Under the pieces are notes generated by a model. It was given only the letters and a program-made list of their open reading frames with translations. It did not search any database and was not told the origin of the DNA. From contig BQJD01000008.1 of the NCBI GenBank assembly GCA_021604525.1, positions 62,001 through 126,000 of the forward strand: a DNA stretch of 64,000 nt, read 5' to 3'. Positions 26,635 through 35,978 of this stretch are shown piece after piece (the first letter of the stretch is position 1; every line of letters begins with the position of its first letter). Source of the DNA: a marine bacterium B5-7. Its GTDB lineage: Bacteria > Pseudomonadota > Gammaproteobacteria > Arenicellales > CAJQKF01. The position numbers and the translations under genes are program-made.

Positions 26635-27897
26635 ATGTCTCTTAATTTATCTGAACTTAAGACCAAATCTGCAACCGAACTGGCCGAGTTCGCCCGTAGC
26701 CTCAACCTTGAAAGTGTTTCAAGGATGCGCAAACAGGATCAGATATTCGCCATCCTGAAAGCGCAAGCTCGCAAGGGCGAAAAGATCATGGGTGAAGGCG
26801 TCATGGAGATTCTCCAGGATGGTTTTGGATTTTTGCGTTCCAGTACCAGCTCATACATGGCGGGACCCGATGACATCTATGTCTCACCCAGCCAGATTCG
26901 ACGTTTTGGTCTGCGCACTGGGGATACCATTAGCGGCTTGATTCGTCCCCCCAAGGATTCCGAACGATACTTCGCCCTGCTCAAGGTCGAAACCATCAAT
27001 TTCCAGTCCCCGGACGAGGTCAAGGACAAGATCCTGTTCGAGAACCTGACACCGTTACATCCTGAAGAACGTATTCGTCTCGAACGTGAGAACGGCTCCA
27101 CTGAAGACCTTACATCGCGCGTCATCGATATCGTCGCACCGCTCGGTAAAGGTCAGCGTGGGTTGATCGTATCGAGCCCGAAAACCGGTAAAACGGTGAT
27201 GTTGCAGCAGATTGCCCACTCCATCACGGCGCAGTATCCCGACATCATGCTGATTGTCCTGCTGATTGATGAGCGTCCGGAGGAAGTGACAGAAATGCAA
27301 CGTTCGGTCCGCGGCGAAGTGGTGTCTTCAACTTTCGATGAGCCGGCGACCCGTCACGTTCAGGTTGCCGAGATGGTGATCGAGAAAGCCAAGCGCCTCG
27401 TTGAACACAAGAACGACGTGGTTATTCTGCTCGATTCCATTACCCGACTGGCACGTGCCTACAACACCGTGGCGCCGTCATCGGGCAAGGTCTTAACAGG
27501 TGGTGTGGATGCCAACGCATTGCAGCGACCCAAGCGGTTTTTCGGTGCCGCGCGAAATATCGAAGAGGGCGGCAGCCTCACAATTCTTGCCACCGCCCTG
27601 ATAGAAACCGGTTCGAAGATGGACGATGTTATCTACGAAGAATTTAAAGGCACCGGCAACATGGAGATTCATCTCGACCGCCGCATTGCCGAGAAACGTG
27701 TTTACCCGTCGATTATCATCAGCAGATCAGGAACTCGCCGAGAGGAACGTCTGACCGACCCGGCAGAGCTTCAAAAAATCTGGCTGTTGCGTAAATTGCT
27801 GCACCCCATGGATGATTCTGATGCAATCGAATTTCTGCTGGACAAGCTCCGTGCCACCAAGAACAACGCTGAATTCTTCAAATCGATGAATCGTTAA
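26635..27897 (+). CDS. rho: Transcription termination factor Rho
   Basis: A 420-residue hexameric RNA helicase that ends Rho-dependent transcripts. The N-terminal helical domain is followed by the cold-shock-like RNA-binding fold (DGFGFLR), the Walker A loop SSPKTGKT, Walker [15 protein letters not shown], and the Q/R-loop region [20 protein letters not shown]. Near-identity to known Rho runs throughout. ATG 26635 (MSLNLSELK) matches the usual N-terminus; an ATG five codons upstream is possible. No obvious Shine-Dalgarno precedes either. The 174-base trxA-rho gap probably includes the regulatory leader. Confidence 0.97.
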   Translation: MSLNLSELKTKSATELAEFARSLNLESVSRMRKQDQIFAILKAQARKGEKIMGEGVMEILQDGFGFLRSSTSSYMAGPDDIYVSPSQIRRFGLRTGDTISGLIRPPKDSERYFALLKVETINFQSPDEVKDKILFENLTPLHPEERIRLERENGSTEDLTSRVIDIVAPLGKGQRGLIVSSPKTGKTVMLQQIAHSITAQYPDIMLIVLLIDERPEEVTEMQRSVRGEVVSSTFDEPATRHVQVAEMVIEKAKRLVEHKNDVVILLDSITRLARAYNTVAPSSGKVLTGGVDANALQRPKRFFGAARNIEEGGSLTILATALIETGSKMDDVIYEEFKGTGNMEIHLDRRIAEKRVYPSIIISRSGTRREERLTDPAELQKIWLLRKLLHPMDDSDAIEFLLDKLRATKNNAEFFKSMNR

Positions 27898-27973
27898 CAG
27901 TTGAGTTTTCGGTCTTTCCCATTGACCGGTTTCCATCTAATTTGACTTACGGAACAGCAATTTGAAGGACGCT

Positions 27974-28100
27974 ATGGGTTCTTACATCCAAAACGCTTGA
28001 AATGAAAACGAAAACCCCCACTATCAAATGCCATCTGGCAGTCTTAATGGCAGTTTCTGCCACCACCGGGCTGCTTGCTAAACGGGTAATATTTCATTAA
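27974..28100 (+). other. Two tandem tiny reading frames in the rho-rpmE gap
   Basis: A GAAGGA site precedes an ATG at 27974 that opens an 8-codon frame (MGSYIQNA) ending at 28000. One base later an ATG at 28002 opens a 32-codon frame (to 28100) whose product is basic at the start and then hydrophobic (HLAVLMAVSATTGLLA), like a short membrane or signal-like peptide. Translation of both, or leader-peptide control of rpmE, is conjecture. The rest of the 299-base gap shows nothing else. Confidence 0.25.
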
Positions 28101-28196
28101 TATCCGTCGCCCTTTTGTCGGTACGGATAAATTCCCATTCCGACCGACCTCGATTCCGACAATGCCGATTGGACGACACACTTAAGGTAATTCCTC

Positions 28197-28403
28197 ATGA
28201 AAGCTGACATTCATCCCGAATATCACACCATCAAGGTCGTCTGCGCCTGTGGTAACAGCTTCGACACCGGCTCGACTCGTAACAAAGAGCTACACGTCGA
28301 AATCTGCTCAGCCTGCCATCCTTTCTATACCGGCAAGCAAAAAATGGTAGATACCGCCGGACGTGTTGGGCGATTCCAGGAGAAATACGGGCGCCGCGCC
28401 TGA
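28197..28403 (+). CDS. rpmE: 50S ribosomal protein L31, zinc-binding type
   Basis: A 68-residue L31. Four zinc ligands are present at the family positions Cys16, Cys18, Cys37 and Cys40. The motif [10 protein letters not shown] and the end [10 protein letters not shown] are diagnostic. It joins the central protuberance of the large subunit and bridges to the small subunit. This is the zinc-dependent (C+) form, which in many bacteria is replaced by a Cys-less paralogue under zinc limitation; no paralogue is in the window. A terminator follows. Confidence 0.97.
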   Translation: MKADIHPEYHTIKVVCACGNSFDTGSTRNKELHVEICSACHPFYTGKQKMVDTAGRVGRFQEKYGRRA

Positions 28404-28456
28404 GGACTCCATCGCTAAAGATCAATTTGACGCCGTTAACGATGCATACGGCGGAT

Positions 28457-28499
28457 AAGACGAATAAGGCGGCCTTCTCAGGGTCGCTTTTTTCGTCTT
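28457..28499 (+). terminator. Terminator after rpmE
   Basis: Nested hairpin: an outer stem AAGACGAA / TTCGTCTT and an inner stem GCGGCC / GGTCGC (one G-U pair), with six T after the inner arm. It sits about 55 bases beyond the rpmE stop and 28 bases before prmB. Confidence 0.75.
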
Positions 28500-28527
28500 G
28501 TGTAGAAATCGCCACTGGTACTAATTG

Positions 28528-29430
28528 ATGGATGACAATTTCCTCACAGTGGTAGAACGAATGGCGATGGAGCTCGAGCGTTCCAGTCTTTTTTTCGGTC
28601 ATGGTACAGATAACGCCTTTGACGAAGCGGCCTGGCTGGTTGCCCATGCCGCCGGGGTCGATCTGGCCAGTGATGACGATCTTCCCTGGGACGATCCCAT
28701 ATCCGATTCAGCTTTAGCTGCCGCCGAGCGGTTACTGACTGAGCGCCTCGCTACTCGTAAACCGTTAGCTTACTTGTTGCATGAAGCCTGGTTTGCTGGT
28801 GAGCGCTTCTTTGTTGATGAGCGTGTCATTGTTCCGAGATCCCATTTGGGATCGTGGATCGTCGAGCAGTTTGCCCCTTTTGTGGATGTGAGTGCCGTGG
28901 CCGATATTCTTGACCTGTGTACCGGCAGCGGCTGCATTGCAGTAGCGCTCGCCCGGCACTTTCCCTCTGCCCGGGTCGTTGCCAGCGATCTTTCAGCGGC
29001 TGCACTTGAGGTGTCAGCAAAAAACGTTGCAAGCAAAGGTTTTGAAGATCGCGTGTCACTCGCTACAGGAGACCTGTTCGCTGCTTCAGACCCACAGACT
29101 TTCGACCTGATCGTATCAAATCCACCGTATGTGGCGGACGAGATCATGCAGGATCTGCCGGACGAATATCATTTCGAGCCATCAATGGCGTTTGCAGGGG
29201 GCCCCGGTGGACTTGATGTCGTGGTCAGAATCTTGAAAGAATCAGCGGCACGTTTAAATGACGGGGGTGTTCTGGTCGTTGAAGCGGGTTCGGCGGGTAA
29301 GGAGCTTATCGATCATTTCCCTGATGCACCGTTCACCTGGTTGGCAGTTGACGATGGCGAGGACGACGTTGTTTTCCTGATAACGCGTGACGACCTGCTG
29401 CGCTACTTCCAAACGAATTTCAAGGCTTGA
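28528..29430 (+). CDS. prmB: Ribosomal protein L3 N5-glutamine methyltransferase PrmB
   Basis: A 300-residue class I methyltransferase that uses S-adenosylmethionine to methylate a glutamine in ribosomal protein L3. The N-terminal helical domain has AWFAGERFFVDERVIVPRS, which distinguishes PrmB from PrmC. The SAM loop is LDLCTGSGCIAVALA and the catalytic NPPY is in VSNPPYVADEI. The ATG at 28528 is preferred; a TTG directly before it would add one residue. No Shine-Dalgarno is evident. It stands alone between the rpmE terminator and the rubredoxin gene on the other strand. Confidence 0.93.
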   Translation: MDDNFLTVVERMAMELERSSLFFGHGTDNAFDEAAWLVAHAAGVDLASDDDLPWDDPISDSALAAAERLLTERLATRKPLAYLLHEAWFAGERFFVDERVIVPRSHLGSWIVEQFAPFVDVSAVADILDLCTGSGCIAVALARHFPSARVVASDLSAAALEVSAKNVASKGFEDRVSLATGDLFAASDPQTFDLIVSNPPYVADEIMQDLPDEYHFEPSMAFAGGPGGLDVVVRILKESAARLNDGGVLVVEAGSAGKELIDHFPDAPFTWLAVDDGEDDVVFLITRDDLLRYFQTNFKA

Positions 29431-29509
29431 GTCAACGGCAGCCATGCCACGACAAAACAGTCTGGCCTGCCAGTTTCGCCTATCCACGTGTTAAATCAGC
29501 GGACGATTG

Positions 29510-29680
29510 TCAGATTTCTATAAGCTCGAAATCTTCCTTGGTTGCCTCGCAATCCGGGCATCTCCAGGTAGCGGGAACATCTTCCCAGCGGGTCCTCGGC
29601 GCAAGCCCGTCCTCGGGTGCACCTTGTTCCTCATCGTATACGTATCCGCAGATTACGCACATGTAGGTTTTATATTCCAT
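29510..29680 (-). CDS. Rubredoxin
   Basis: A 56-residue rubredoxin with the Fe(Cys)4 ligands at C8-x-x-C11 and C41-P-D-C44, the expected aromatic residues (Tyr13, Trp32, Trp39), and an acidic surface. It carries single electrons in the cytoplasm, for example to a hydroxylase or a peroxide/superoxide reductase; no partner is adjacent. The ATG at 29680 gives the normal length; an upstream extension to 29785 looks non-coding. It is divergent from hemL, as is seen in several gammaproteobacteria. Confidence 0.95.
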   Translation of the reverse strand: MEYKTYMCVICGYVYDEEQGAPEDGLAPRTRWEDVPATWRCPDCEATKEDFELIEI

Positions 29681-29806
29681 AAGCCGCTTTAGTGTGGATA
29701 TTAGCAGGATTGTAAAGCGCGCCGATTCTAACTCACGCGGTCCATTCAGCGGAACCTTTGAAATATAATCATGGCATAAAGCCAACCATACTTAATCGGA
29801 AACATT

Positions 29807-31093
29807 ATGAATCAGGATTTTCACTCATTGTTTAACGAGGCCCGGAAATATATACCCGGCGGCGTCAATTCACCGGTGCGTGCCTTCAAAGCTGTGGGCG
29901 GAGATCCGGTTTTTTTTGAAAGCGCCCATGGTGCGTGGCTGGTAGATGTTAATGGAAAATCCTACGTTGATTTTGTCGGCTCCTGGGGGCCCATGATATT
30001 GGGTCACAATCACCCGGATGTAATTAAGGCGGTGCATGCAGCGGTCGAGCGAGGATTGAGTTTCGGGGCGCCAACAATGGTTGAAACCGAAATGGCCAGG
30101 ACCCTTTGCGAAGCGGTAGATTCCATCGAACAGATTCGTATGGTGAACTCTGGAACCGAGGCGACCATGAGTGCTATTCGGCTGGCCCGCGGATTCACCG
30201 GTCGCGACCGGATATTGAAATTTGAAGGTTGCTATCACGGCCACGCCGACGGACTGTTGGTCAAGGCCGGATCAGGGGCTCTGACTTTGGGTGTACCGAC
30301 TTCTCCCGGTGTGCCAGCTTCCATGGCTGAGCATACACTAACACTGGAATACAATAATGCCACTGCGGTGGTCGAGTTATTCGATTCCATCGGTGACACT
30401 ATTGCAGCGGTTATCGTCGAACCGGTCGCCGGCAATATGAACTGTATCCCGCCAAGGGACGGCTTTCTTGAGACCTTGAGGATGCAGTGCGACCGGCACG
30501 GAACATTACTTATTTTTGACGAAGTCATGACCGGCTTTCGCGTCGGACCGAGCGGTGCGCAGGGAAGATTCGGAATCAATCCCGACCTGACCACGCTTGG
30601 GAAAATTATTGGTGGAGGTATGCCGGTGGGCGCTTTCGGTGGCCGCGCCGATGTGATGGCGCATCTGGCCCCGCAAGGTGCGGTATATCAGGCGGGGACG
30701 TTATCGGGTAATCCGGTCGCGATGGCAGCTGGTCTCGTGACCATCACACGGGCCATAGACCCGGCCCTGCATAATCGCCTGGAGGCACGTACCCGTAGTT
30801 TTCTGGATGGCATGAAGCAGGCCGCTAACAGTGCGGGCATCGCCTTTACCAGTAATCAGGTGGGTGCAATGTTCGGGCTGTTTTTTACCGACGCCGATGA
30901 GGTTACCTGTCTGGCTGATGTTAATCGCTGTGACGGTGAGCGTTTTAAACGGTTCTTCCATGAAATGCTGGATCGTGGCGTCTACCTGGCTCCGTCAGCA
31001 TACGAGGCCGGATTCGTATCTGCCGCGCACGATGATGAGGCTTTCGAGCACACTTTGCATGCTGCCCAAGAGGCTTTTGCCTGTCTTGATTGA
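29807..31093 (+). CDS. hemL: Glutamate-1-semialdehyde 2,1-aminomutase
   Basis: A 428-residue class III PLP enzyme that turns glutamate-1-semialdehyde into 5-aminolevulinate, the C5 entry to tetrapyrroles (haem, sirohaem, and bacteriochlorophyll where present). Marks are the opening [15 protein letters not shown], the substrate loop [41 protein letters not shown] with the PLP Asp, and the Schiff-base Lys in [17 protein letters not shown]. Length and motifs are complete. It is transcribed away from rubredoxin and convergent with the DUF4870 gene. Confidence 0.97.
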   Translation: MNQDFHSLFNEARKYIPGGVNSPVRAFKAVGGDPVFFESAHGAWLVDVNGKSYVDFVGSWGPMILGHNHPDVIKAVHAAVERGLSFGAPTMVETEMARTLCEAVDSIEQIRMVNSGTEATMSAIRLARGFTGRDRILKFEGCYHGHADGLLVKAGSGALTLGVPTSPGVPASMAEHTLTLEYNNATAVVELFDSIGDTIAAVIVEPVAGNMNCIPPRDGFLETLRMQCDRHGTLLIFDEVMTGFRVGPSGAQGRFGINPDLTTLGKIIGGGMPVGAFGGRADVMAHLAPQGAVYQAGTLSGNPVAMAAGLVTITRAIDPALHNRLEARTRSFLDGMKQAANSAGIAFTSNQVGAMFGLFFTDADEVTCLADVNRCDGERFKRFFHEMLDRGVYLAPSAYEAGFVSAAHDDEAFEHTLHAAQEAFACLD

Positions 31094-31167
31094 TATACCG
31101 ATACGGATGATCTGCAATCGCGTGCTTCCTGGTTCACACAAGGTCGGCAAGACGAACCACAGCAGCT

Positions 31168-31782
31168 TTATTTCAGGAAGGTAAGGCTCAACGGGAAACG
31201 AGGTGTGCGTCCTTTTGAAATACTGAAGGCGGCCTGAAGCGTGACTACGAGATGAAAGATCAATAGTGCGGTCAAGATTAACAGTCCAACGAGTACGACG
31301 GACAACAGCAAGCCGACAATTACAAACAAGGTCCAGGTGATTTCAAAATTCAGCAGGTGCTTGGCATCCGCAGCCAGTACGGGATTCTGTTGTCTGGTTG
31401 CCTTGAAGACCCATAATGGCACCAGCAAGTGGACCATGGGCATGCCAATGAATATCAATAGTGGCGACAGATTGAGTGCGATACTACGTCCATGGGACAT
31501 TTCAGGTGATCGATCTGCCGCGCTGGCGGATACCCCGCCGGATTCAATTGTGCTCGTTGTTTGCAGGTGGCGTGAATACATCAATACGCCAATGAGGGTC
31601 AGAAGCGACGCGAACGCCAGCAGATTTACCATCGCCAAAAACGAGGATTCCGTCTGAAATGGCGCGCCACTGGCACTGTTGACTGTCACACGCACCAGCG
31701 GTGCGCAACTGACGGCCGTCATCATCAGTCCGCTTAAGATGAAGGCATAGGCGAAGTATTTTTTCAAGTCACTATCCGGCAA
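31168..31782 (-). CDS. DUF4870-like membrane protein
   Basis: 204 residues with about five membrane helices. The second half contains LLNFEITWTLFVIVGLLL and ends in a TPRFPLSL strand, which resembles the DUF4870/YIP1-like small membrane family. The N-terminal half has two extra helices and a Ser-rich loop. No role is known. The start is a TTG at 31782 with weak support. It is in the same direction as, and 99 bases downstream of, the cold-shock gene, so it may share its transcript. Confidence 0.65.
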   Translation of the reverse strand: MPDSDLKKYFAYAFILSGLMMTAVSCAPLVRVTVNSASGAPFQTESSFLAMVNLLAFASLLTLIGVLMYSRHLQTTSTIESGGVSASAADRSPEMSHGRSIALNLSPLLIFIGMPMVHLLVPLWVFKATRQQNPVLAADAKHLLNFEITWTLFVIVGLLLSVVLVGLLILTALLIFHLVVTLQAAFSISKGRTPRFPLSLTFLK

Positions 31783-31881
31783 ATATAAATTCAGAATTCA
31801 GGCTGGGCGCAACCGGGCGCATTACTCCCGGCAAAGTATTTGCTCAGATGTGTGGCGATGTATGAATAACAGATCTGTCGT

Positions 31882-32166
31882 CTAGGTAGTATTCGCCTCG
31901 GCGTCCTGATCCTCAGCCAGATCGTCCGTCTGTTCACTGGCTTGTTCAGCAATAGAGTCAGCGAGGACGACTTGTGCGGCGGCGGGTCCGCGATCACGAT
32001 CTTCCAGGGTGAATTCGACTCGTTGTCCTTCTTCCAGAGCGCGAAAACCATCGGCCTGGATATCACGATAGTGTACAAAGACATCGGCACCGCTTTCACG
32101 TTCGATGAATCCAAATCCCTTTCGGTTGTTAAACCATTTTACTATTCCGTTTTCTCGGGTTGACAT
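31882..32166 (-). CDS. Cold-shock domain protein with acidic tail
   Basis: 94 residues. The first 70 form a cold-shock domain with both RNP motifs: KGFGFIE and VFVHYRD. It begins [11 protein letters not shown] like CspA-family proteins, which bind single-stranded RNA and act as RNA chaperones. The final 25 or so residues are unusual: acidic and Gln/Ala-rich with no basic residue. A very strong ribosome site, AAGGAGG, lies 8 bases before the ATG. The 146-base 5' region up to nudC could form the long leader typical of cold-shock genes; no specific fold was assigned. Confidence 0.93.
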   Translation of the reverse strand: MSTRENGIVKWFNNRKGFGFIERESGADVFVHYRDIQADGFRALEEGQRVEFTLEDRDRGPAAAQVVLADSIAEQASEQTDDLAEDQDAEANTT

Positions 32167-32312
32167 AATATCGGCCTCCTTAAGGTGATCGTCTCCACAT
32201 GTTTTATCCGGGACAATAGCCTGTTACATGGGATGAACCTGGTTTTTACTCATTCTACGTTGCCGGCTCGCATGCTTAAACCTAACGGTAACAGGGTTTT
32301 TAGCCCTTTTGA

Positions 32313-33308
32313 TCAAAGCTGTGTAATCGGAGCCCGGTGTTGCCCTTGTTTATCGATCTCGCGAAGTGGCGGAACGTCATCGCGATTGAACCATTCCTCA
32401 AGCAGGCTGTAAGCGATTGATATCTGGCTCGGTAGTAGCAACCGCCCGCTGGGTACCCAATCGAGAATTTCATCTCGAGTGTACCAGCGTGCATCCTGTA
32501 ATTCGTCATCATGAAGTTTAATGGTTTCTGATAACGCACCGGCATGATAGCCGAGCATTAACGATCCGGGAAATGGCCAGGGTTGCGAGGCAAAATACTT
32601 TATATTCGCAACATGGATGCCGGTTTCTTCGAATACTTCGCGCTGTACCGCCTGTTCCGGCGTTTCTCCCGGTTCCACAAATCCGGCAATTGTCGAGTAT
32701 CGTCGGTCTGGCCATTCGCGCTTGCGTCCGAGGAGACAGGCGTCGTTATTGGCAACCAGTACGATAATTGCCGGATCGGTGCGCGGAAAATGTTTGCGCT
32801 CACAATCAGGATTGGTACAAATTCGCATGTGGCCGGATTCACCCGAGGCAGTCAAACTGCCGCATGCACCGCAAAAACGATGTGATCGATGCCAGTGATC
32901 CATGGCAAGGGCATAGCCAAGCAGACTCGCCGACTCGGCCGCCAGCATACCGGTTGCCTGTCGCAATTCGACAAACAGGGGCGGCTGACAACCCAGACCC
33001 AACAGGTTGCGTGGATGCTCTTCACAGGCAATGGAAAATACCGGTGTGCCATCAAGTTCACCCAGGAATACGGCTTGTAACATTTCCCTGCGATCTCTTG
33101 GTACCCTGTCAGGTCCGAACAAGGCGATATCGAAGCCATTTTCGCTGCGAACAACGCCGACTTTTCGATCGAAAATGAACAACAGTTGTGCCTGGCCAGT
33201 ATCAAGGCAGTTCTTGAGATAGCTTTGCCGGCGACGATGCAAGCTTTGACGGACATAGCCGCTCTGTACGTACAACATCGAATGCCTGTTTTCGGGCGGA
33301 TTGATCAT
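32313..33308 (-). CDS. nudC: NADH pyrophosphatase NudC
   Basis: 331 residues. An N-terminal NUDIX-like domain is followed by a zinc ribbon (CGACG and CTNPDC) and the catalytic NUDIX domain. The NUDIX box is GFVEPGETPEQAVQREVFEETG, and SQPWPFPGSLMLGY, the NudC-specific motif, follows. NudC cleaves NAD(H) to NMN(H) and AMP and removes NAD caps from RNA. The full set of catalytic Glu residues is present. It precedes the cold-shock gene on the same strand. Confidence 0.95.
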   Translation of the reverse strand: MINPPENRHSMLYVQSGYVRQSLHRRRQSYLKNCLDTGQAQLLFIFDRKVGVVRSENGFDIALFGPDRVPRDRREMLQAVFLGELDGTPVFSIACEEHPRNLLGLGCQPPLFVELRQATGMLAAESASLLGYALAMDHWHRSHRFCGACGSLTASGESGHMRICTNPDCERKHFPRTDPAIIVLVANNDACLLGRKREWPDRRYSTIAGFVEPGETPEQAVQREVFEETGIHVANIKYFASQPWPFPGSLMLGYHAGALSETIKLHDDELQDARWYTRDEILDWVPSGRLLLPSQISIAYSLLEEWFNRDDVPPLREIDKQGQHRAPITQL

Positions 33309-33525
33309 GGAGTAATGCGCTTAATTCTGGTGTGGTGATCCGCCAAATGTGCGAATCACATCGACCGCGCATATTTAACGTGACACAATTTTATCCGGTA
33401 ACTTCTGAAATTGTATGAGACGCGGTAAAATCGGACAATTCGCCGCGCTCAAGTTGTTGAACCTGAGCGACATTATGCCGCGCTGCCCGCGTCATTTCAC
33501 TCCGATTGTGTAAATTCTCTTTATC

Positions 33526-35262
33526 ATGAAATCCAAGGTACAGTCCCTGGTTGCGACCGCGTTATCAAGTCTTGTTGAATCCGGACGCTTGCCGGCAGGT
33601 GTCGACACCGCCGTACATATCGAACGCACACGTCAACCAAGCCATGGCGATTACGCGACCAATGTAGCGCTGACTTTATCCCGGCAAGCGGAGATGAAGC
33701 CGCGCGACCTGGCATCCATGATCGCTGAACAATTGCCGCCCTCTGAACTCGTTGAGAAGGTCGAGATTGCCGGTCCCGGGTTCATCAACCTGTTTATTCG
33801 CCACGATGCATACGGCGCATTACTGAAATCGATTCGAGCCGAAGGTGCAAAATATGGTGAGTCGCAGGCGGTCGATTTACCAAGGGTGATGGTGGAATTC
33901 GTCTCTGCCAATCCTACCGGACCGCTGCACGTAGGCCATGGACGCGGTGCTGCCTATGGAGATTCGCTGGTGCGGGTGCTTCGAAAGGCAGGCTACACAG
34001 TAGCCAGTGAATACTACTTTAACGACGCGGGTCGGCAGATGAACATTCTGGCCGTCAGCGTGTGGCTAAGGTATCTGGAACTGTGTGGCGAGGCATTTGA
34101 TTTTCCTGACAATGCTTACAAGGGCGACTATATTTTCGATATTGCGGCCACCTGTCATCGACAAAACAGTGAGCAGTTTCGTGTCGCAGCCGAACGCGTC
34201 TTCGAAGACCTGCCGCAAGATCCTGAAGCACGAATCGATATGATTATCGCGCGTGCGCATAGTATTCTGGGTGAAGATAACTACCGTATCGTATTCAACA
34301 CAGGCCTCGATACACTGGTAGATGATATCCGTAACGACCTCGCCCAATTCCGGGTTGAATTCGATTGCTGGTTTTCCGAGCGCAGCCTGGTTGAGAATGG
34401 CGCCATAGATCGTGCCTTGCAAACTCTCCGAGAGAAAGGACTCCTGTTTGAAAGTGAAGGTGCCCTGTGGTTTGAATCAACCCGCTTCGGCGATGAGAAG
34501 GACAGGGTGGTTCGGCGTGCCAATGGTGCATATACCTATTTCGCTTCTGATATTGCCTATTGCCACAACAAGAAGGAGCGCGGTTTCGACACCCTTATTT
34601 ACGTTTGGGGCGCGGATCATCATGGTTATGTAAAGCGAACCCGCGCAGCCTTCGAAGCGCTGGGCAATGATCCTGATGAGTTTGCCGTATTACTGGTTCA
34701 GTTCGCAGTGCTTTACAGGGGTGGCGAGAAAGTATCGATGTCTACTCGCAGTGGCGATTTCGTTACCTTGCGGGAACTCAGGAATGAGGTGGGTAATGAT
34801 GCCGCACGATTTTTCTATGCGTTGCGCAAACCGGATCAGCACATGGATTTCGATCTGGACCTGGCGAAATCAAAGACCAACGAAAATCCGGTGTACTACG
34901 TGCAATATGCTCATGCACGGGTAAAAAGTGTATTTCGTCAAATGGTGGAGAAAGGCATTCCCTATCATTTGGAGGACGCGGATATCACATTGCTGATTGA
35001 ACACAATGAACTCGATCTGATGCGCGATCTGTCGCGTTTCCCTGAGGTCGTGGAATCTGCGGCTAAAAGCTTTGAACCACATCAGGTAGCGTACTACCTG
35101 CGCGAACTGGCGCAATCGTTTCACGCCTACTATAACGCCCATCCGTTTATTGCAAGCGAGCCCGCCATGCGCGATGCACGTCTGGTGCTGATCGATGCAG
35201 CCAGGCAGGTGTTTGCAAATGGCCTCGATCTGTTGGGTGTCAGCGCGCCGGATGCCATGTAA
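33526..35262 (+). CDS. argS: Arginyl-tRNA synthetase
   Basis: A class I synthetase of 578 residues. The N-terminal Add-1 domain (about 1-110) is followed by the HIGH-type motif in ANPTGPLHVGHGRGAAYGD, the KMSKS-type loop VSMSTRSGDFVTLREL (Lys replaced, as is common in ArgS), and a C-terminal DALR anticodon-binding domain ending in a Met codon. It charges tRNA-Arg using ATP. The next gene starts two bases after the stop. Confidence 0.97.
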   Translation: MKSKVQSLVATALSSLVESGRLPAGVDTAVHIERTRQPSHGDYATNVALTLSRQAEMKPRDLASMIAEQLPPSELVEKVEIAGPGFINLFIRHDAYGALLKSIRAEGAKYGESQAVDLPRVMVEFVSANPTGPLHVGHGRGAAYGDSLVRVLRKAGYTVASEYYFNDAGRQMNILAVSVWLRYLELCGEAFDFPDNAYKGDYIFDIAATCHRQNSEQFRVAAERVFEDLPQDPEARIDMIIARAHSILGEDNYRIVFNTGLDTLVDDIRNDLAQFRVEFDCWFSERSLVENGAIDRALQTLREKGLLFESEGALWFESTRFGDEKDRVVRRANGAYTYFASDIAYCHNKKERGFDTLIYVWGADHHGYVKRTRAAFEALGNDPDEFAVLLVQFAVLYRGGEKVSMSTRSGDFVTLRELRNEVGNDAARFFYALRKPDQHMDFDLDLAKSKTNENPVYYVQYAHARVKSVFRQMVEKGIPYHLEDADITLLIEHNELDLMRDLSRFPEVVESAAKSFEPHQVAYYLRELAQSFHAYYNAHPFIASEPAMRDARLVLIDAARQVFANGLDLLGVSAPDAM

Positions 35263-35264
35263 TC

Positions 35265-35942
35265 ATGGTTCAAGCCAGACGCAAGAAAAAATCGTCAGCA
35301 AAGGGTTCGTCCTCCCATGGATTCGGCATGTTCGTTGCCGGTCTGGTGGTCGGGGCGGTGGCCGCATCATTTTTCATGGGGTTTCGCAGCGACGATCCTG
35401 ATTCAATCGGGCGTGGTATCTCGCAATTGATCAGTCAATCGAAGGACCGTAGCGGTCCGCCACCAGAACCAACCGTCGAGCCGAAGTCGAGCATTACTAC
35501 TGACTATGATTTTTACATGGTGCTTCCGGAGATAGAGCACATCATCCCGCCGCAGCCGGAAATAGCGGATACGCCACCGCCGAAACCAGCCGCAACATCG
35601 ACAGCATTGTCGACCACTACTACGGGCGTCGACAGCGTCGTGTCGAGTACTCCACCAAAGACATCATCATCGGCATCCACTGCCCGCCCGACGTCTGCTC
35701 AGTCTGGATATGTTCTACAGGCCGGTGCCTATGCGCGCCTGGAAGATGCCGACAGACTCAAGGCGAAGCTTGCGCTTAAAGGGCTTGAGTCACGAATCCA
35801 GAAGGTCACCATCGAAGGGCGAGGAACTTTTTTCAGGGTGCGTCTTGGACCGTTTGCAAGTACCGAGTCGCTACGAACCGCCGATGCCACCTTGTTGTCC
35901 ATGGGGATCAAGTCACTACGCCTGAAAGTCTCGGGAGGGTAG
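35265..35942 (+). CDS. SPOR-domain membrane protein (FtsN-like)
   Basis: 225 residues: a basic N-terminus (VQARRKKKSSAKG), a single membrane helix (about 20-42), a Pro/Ser/Thr linker with DYDFYMVLPEIE, and a C-terminal SPOR domain (about 145-222; YVLQAGAYARLEDADRLKAKL, FRVRLGPFAS). SPOR domains bind denuded septal peptidoglycan, and the layout is that of FtsN-type division proteins. The gene is often directly after argS in gammaproteobacteria, and here only two bases separate them. Confidence 0.92.
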   Translation: MVQARRKKKSSAKGSSSHGFGMFVAGLVVGAVAASFFMGFRSDDPDSIGRGISQLISQSKDRSGPPPEPTVEPKSSITTDYDFYMVLPEIEHIIPPQPEIADTPPPKPAATSTALSTTTTGVDSVVSSTPPKTSSSASTARPTSAQSGYVLQAGAYARLEDADRLKAKLALKGLESRIQKVTIEGRGTFFRVRLGPFASTESLRTADATLLSMGIKSLRLKVSGG

Positions 35943-35978
35943 GTTGGTAAAGCCGTTTTGCGCTTGACCAGATGAAGA

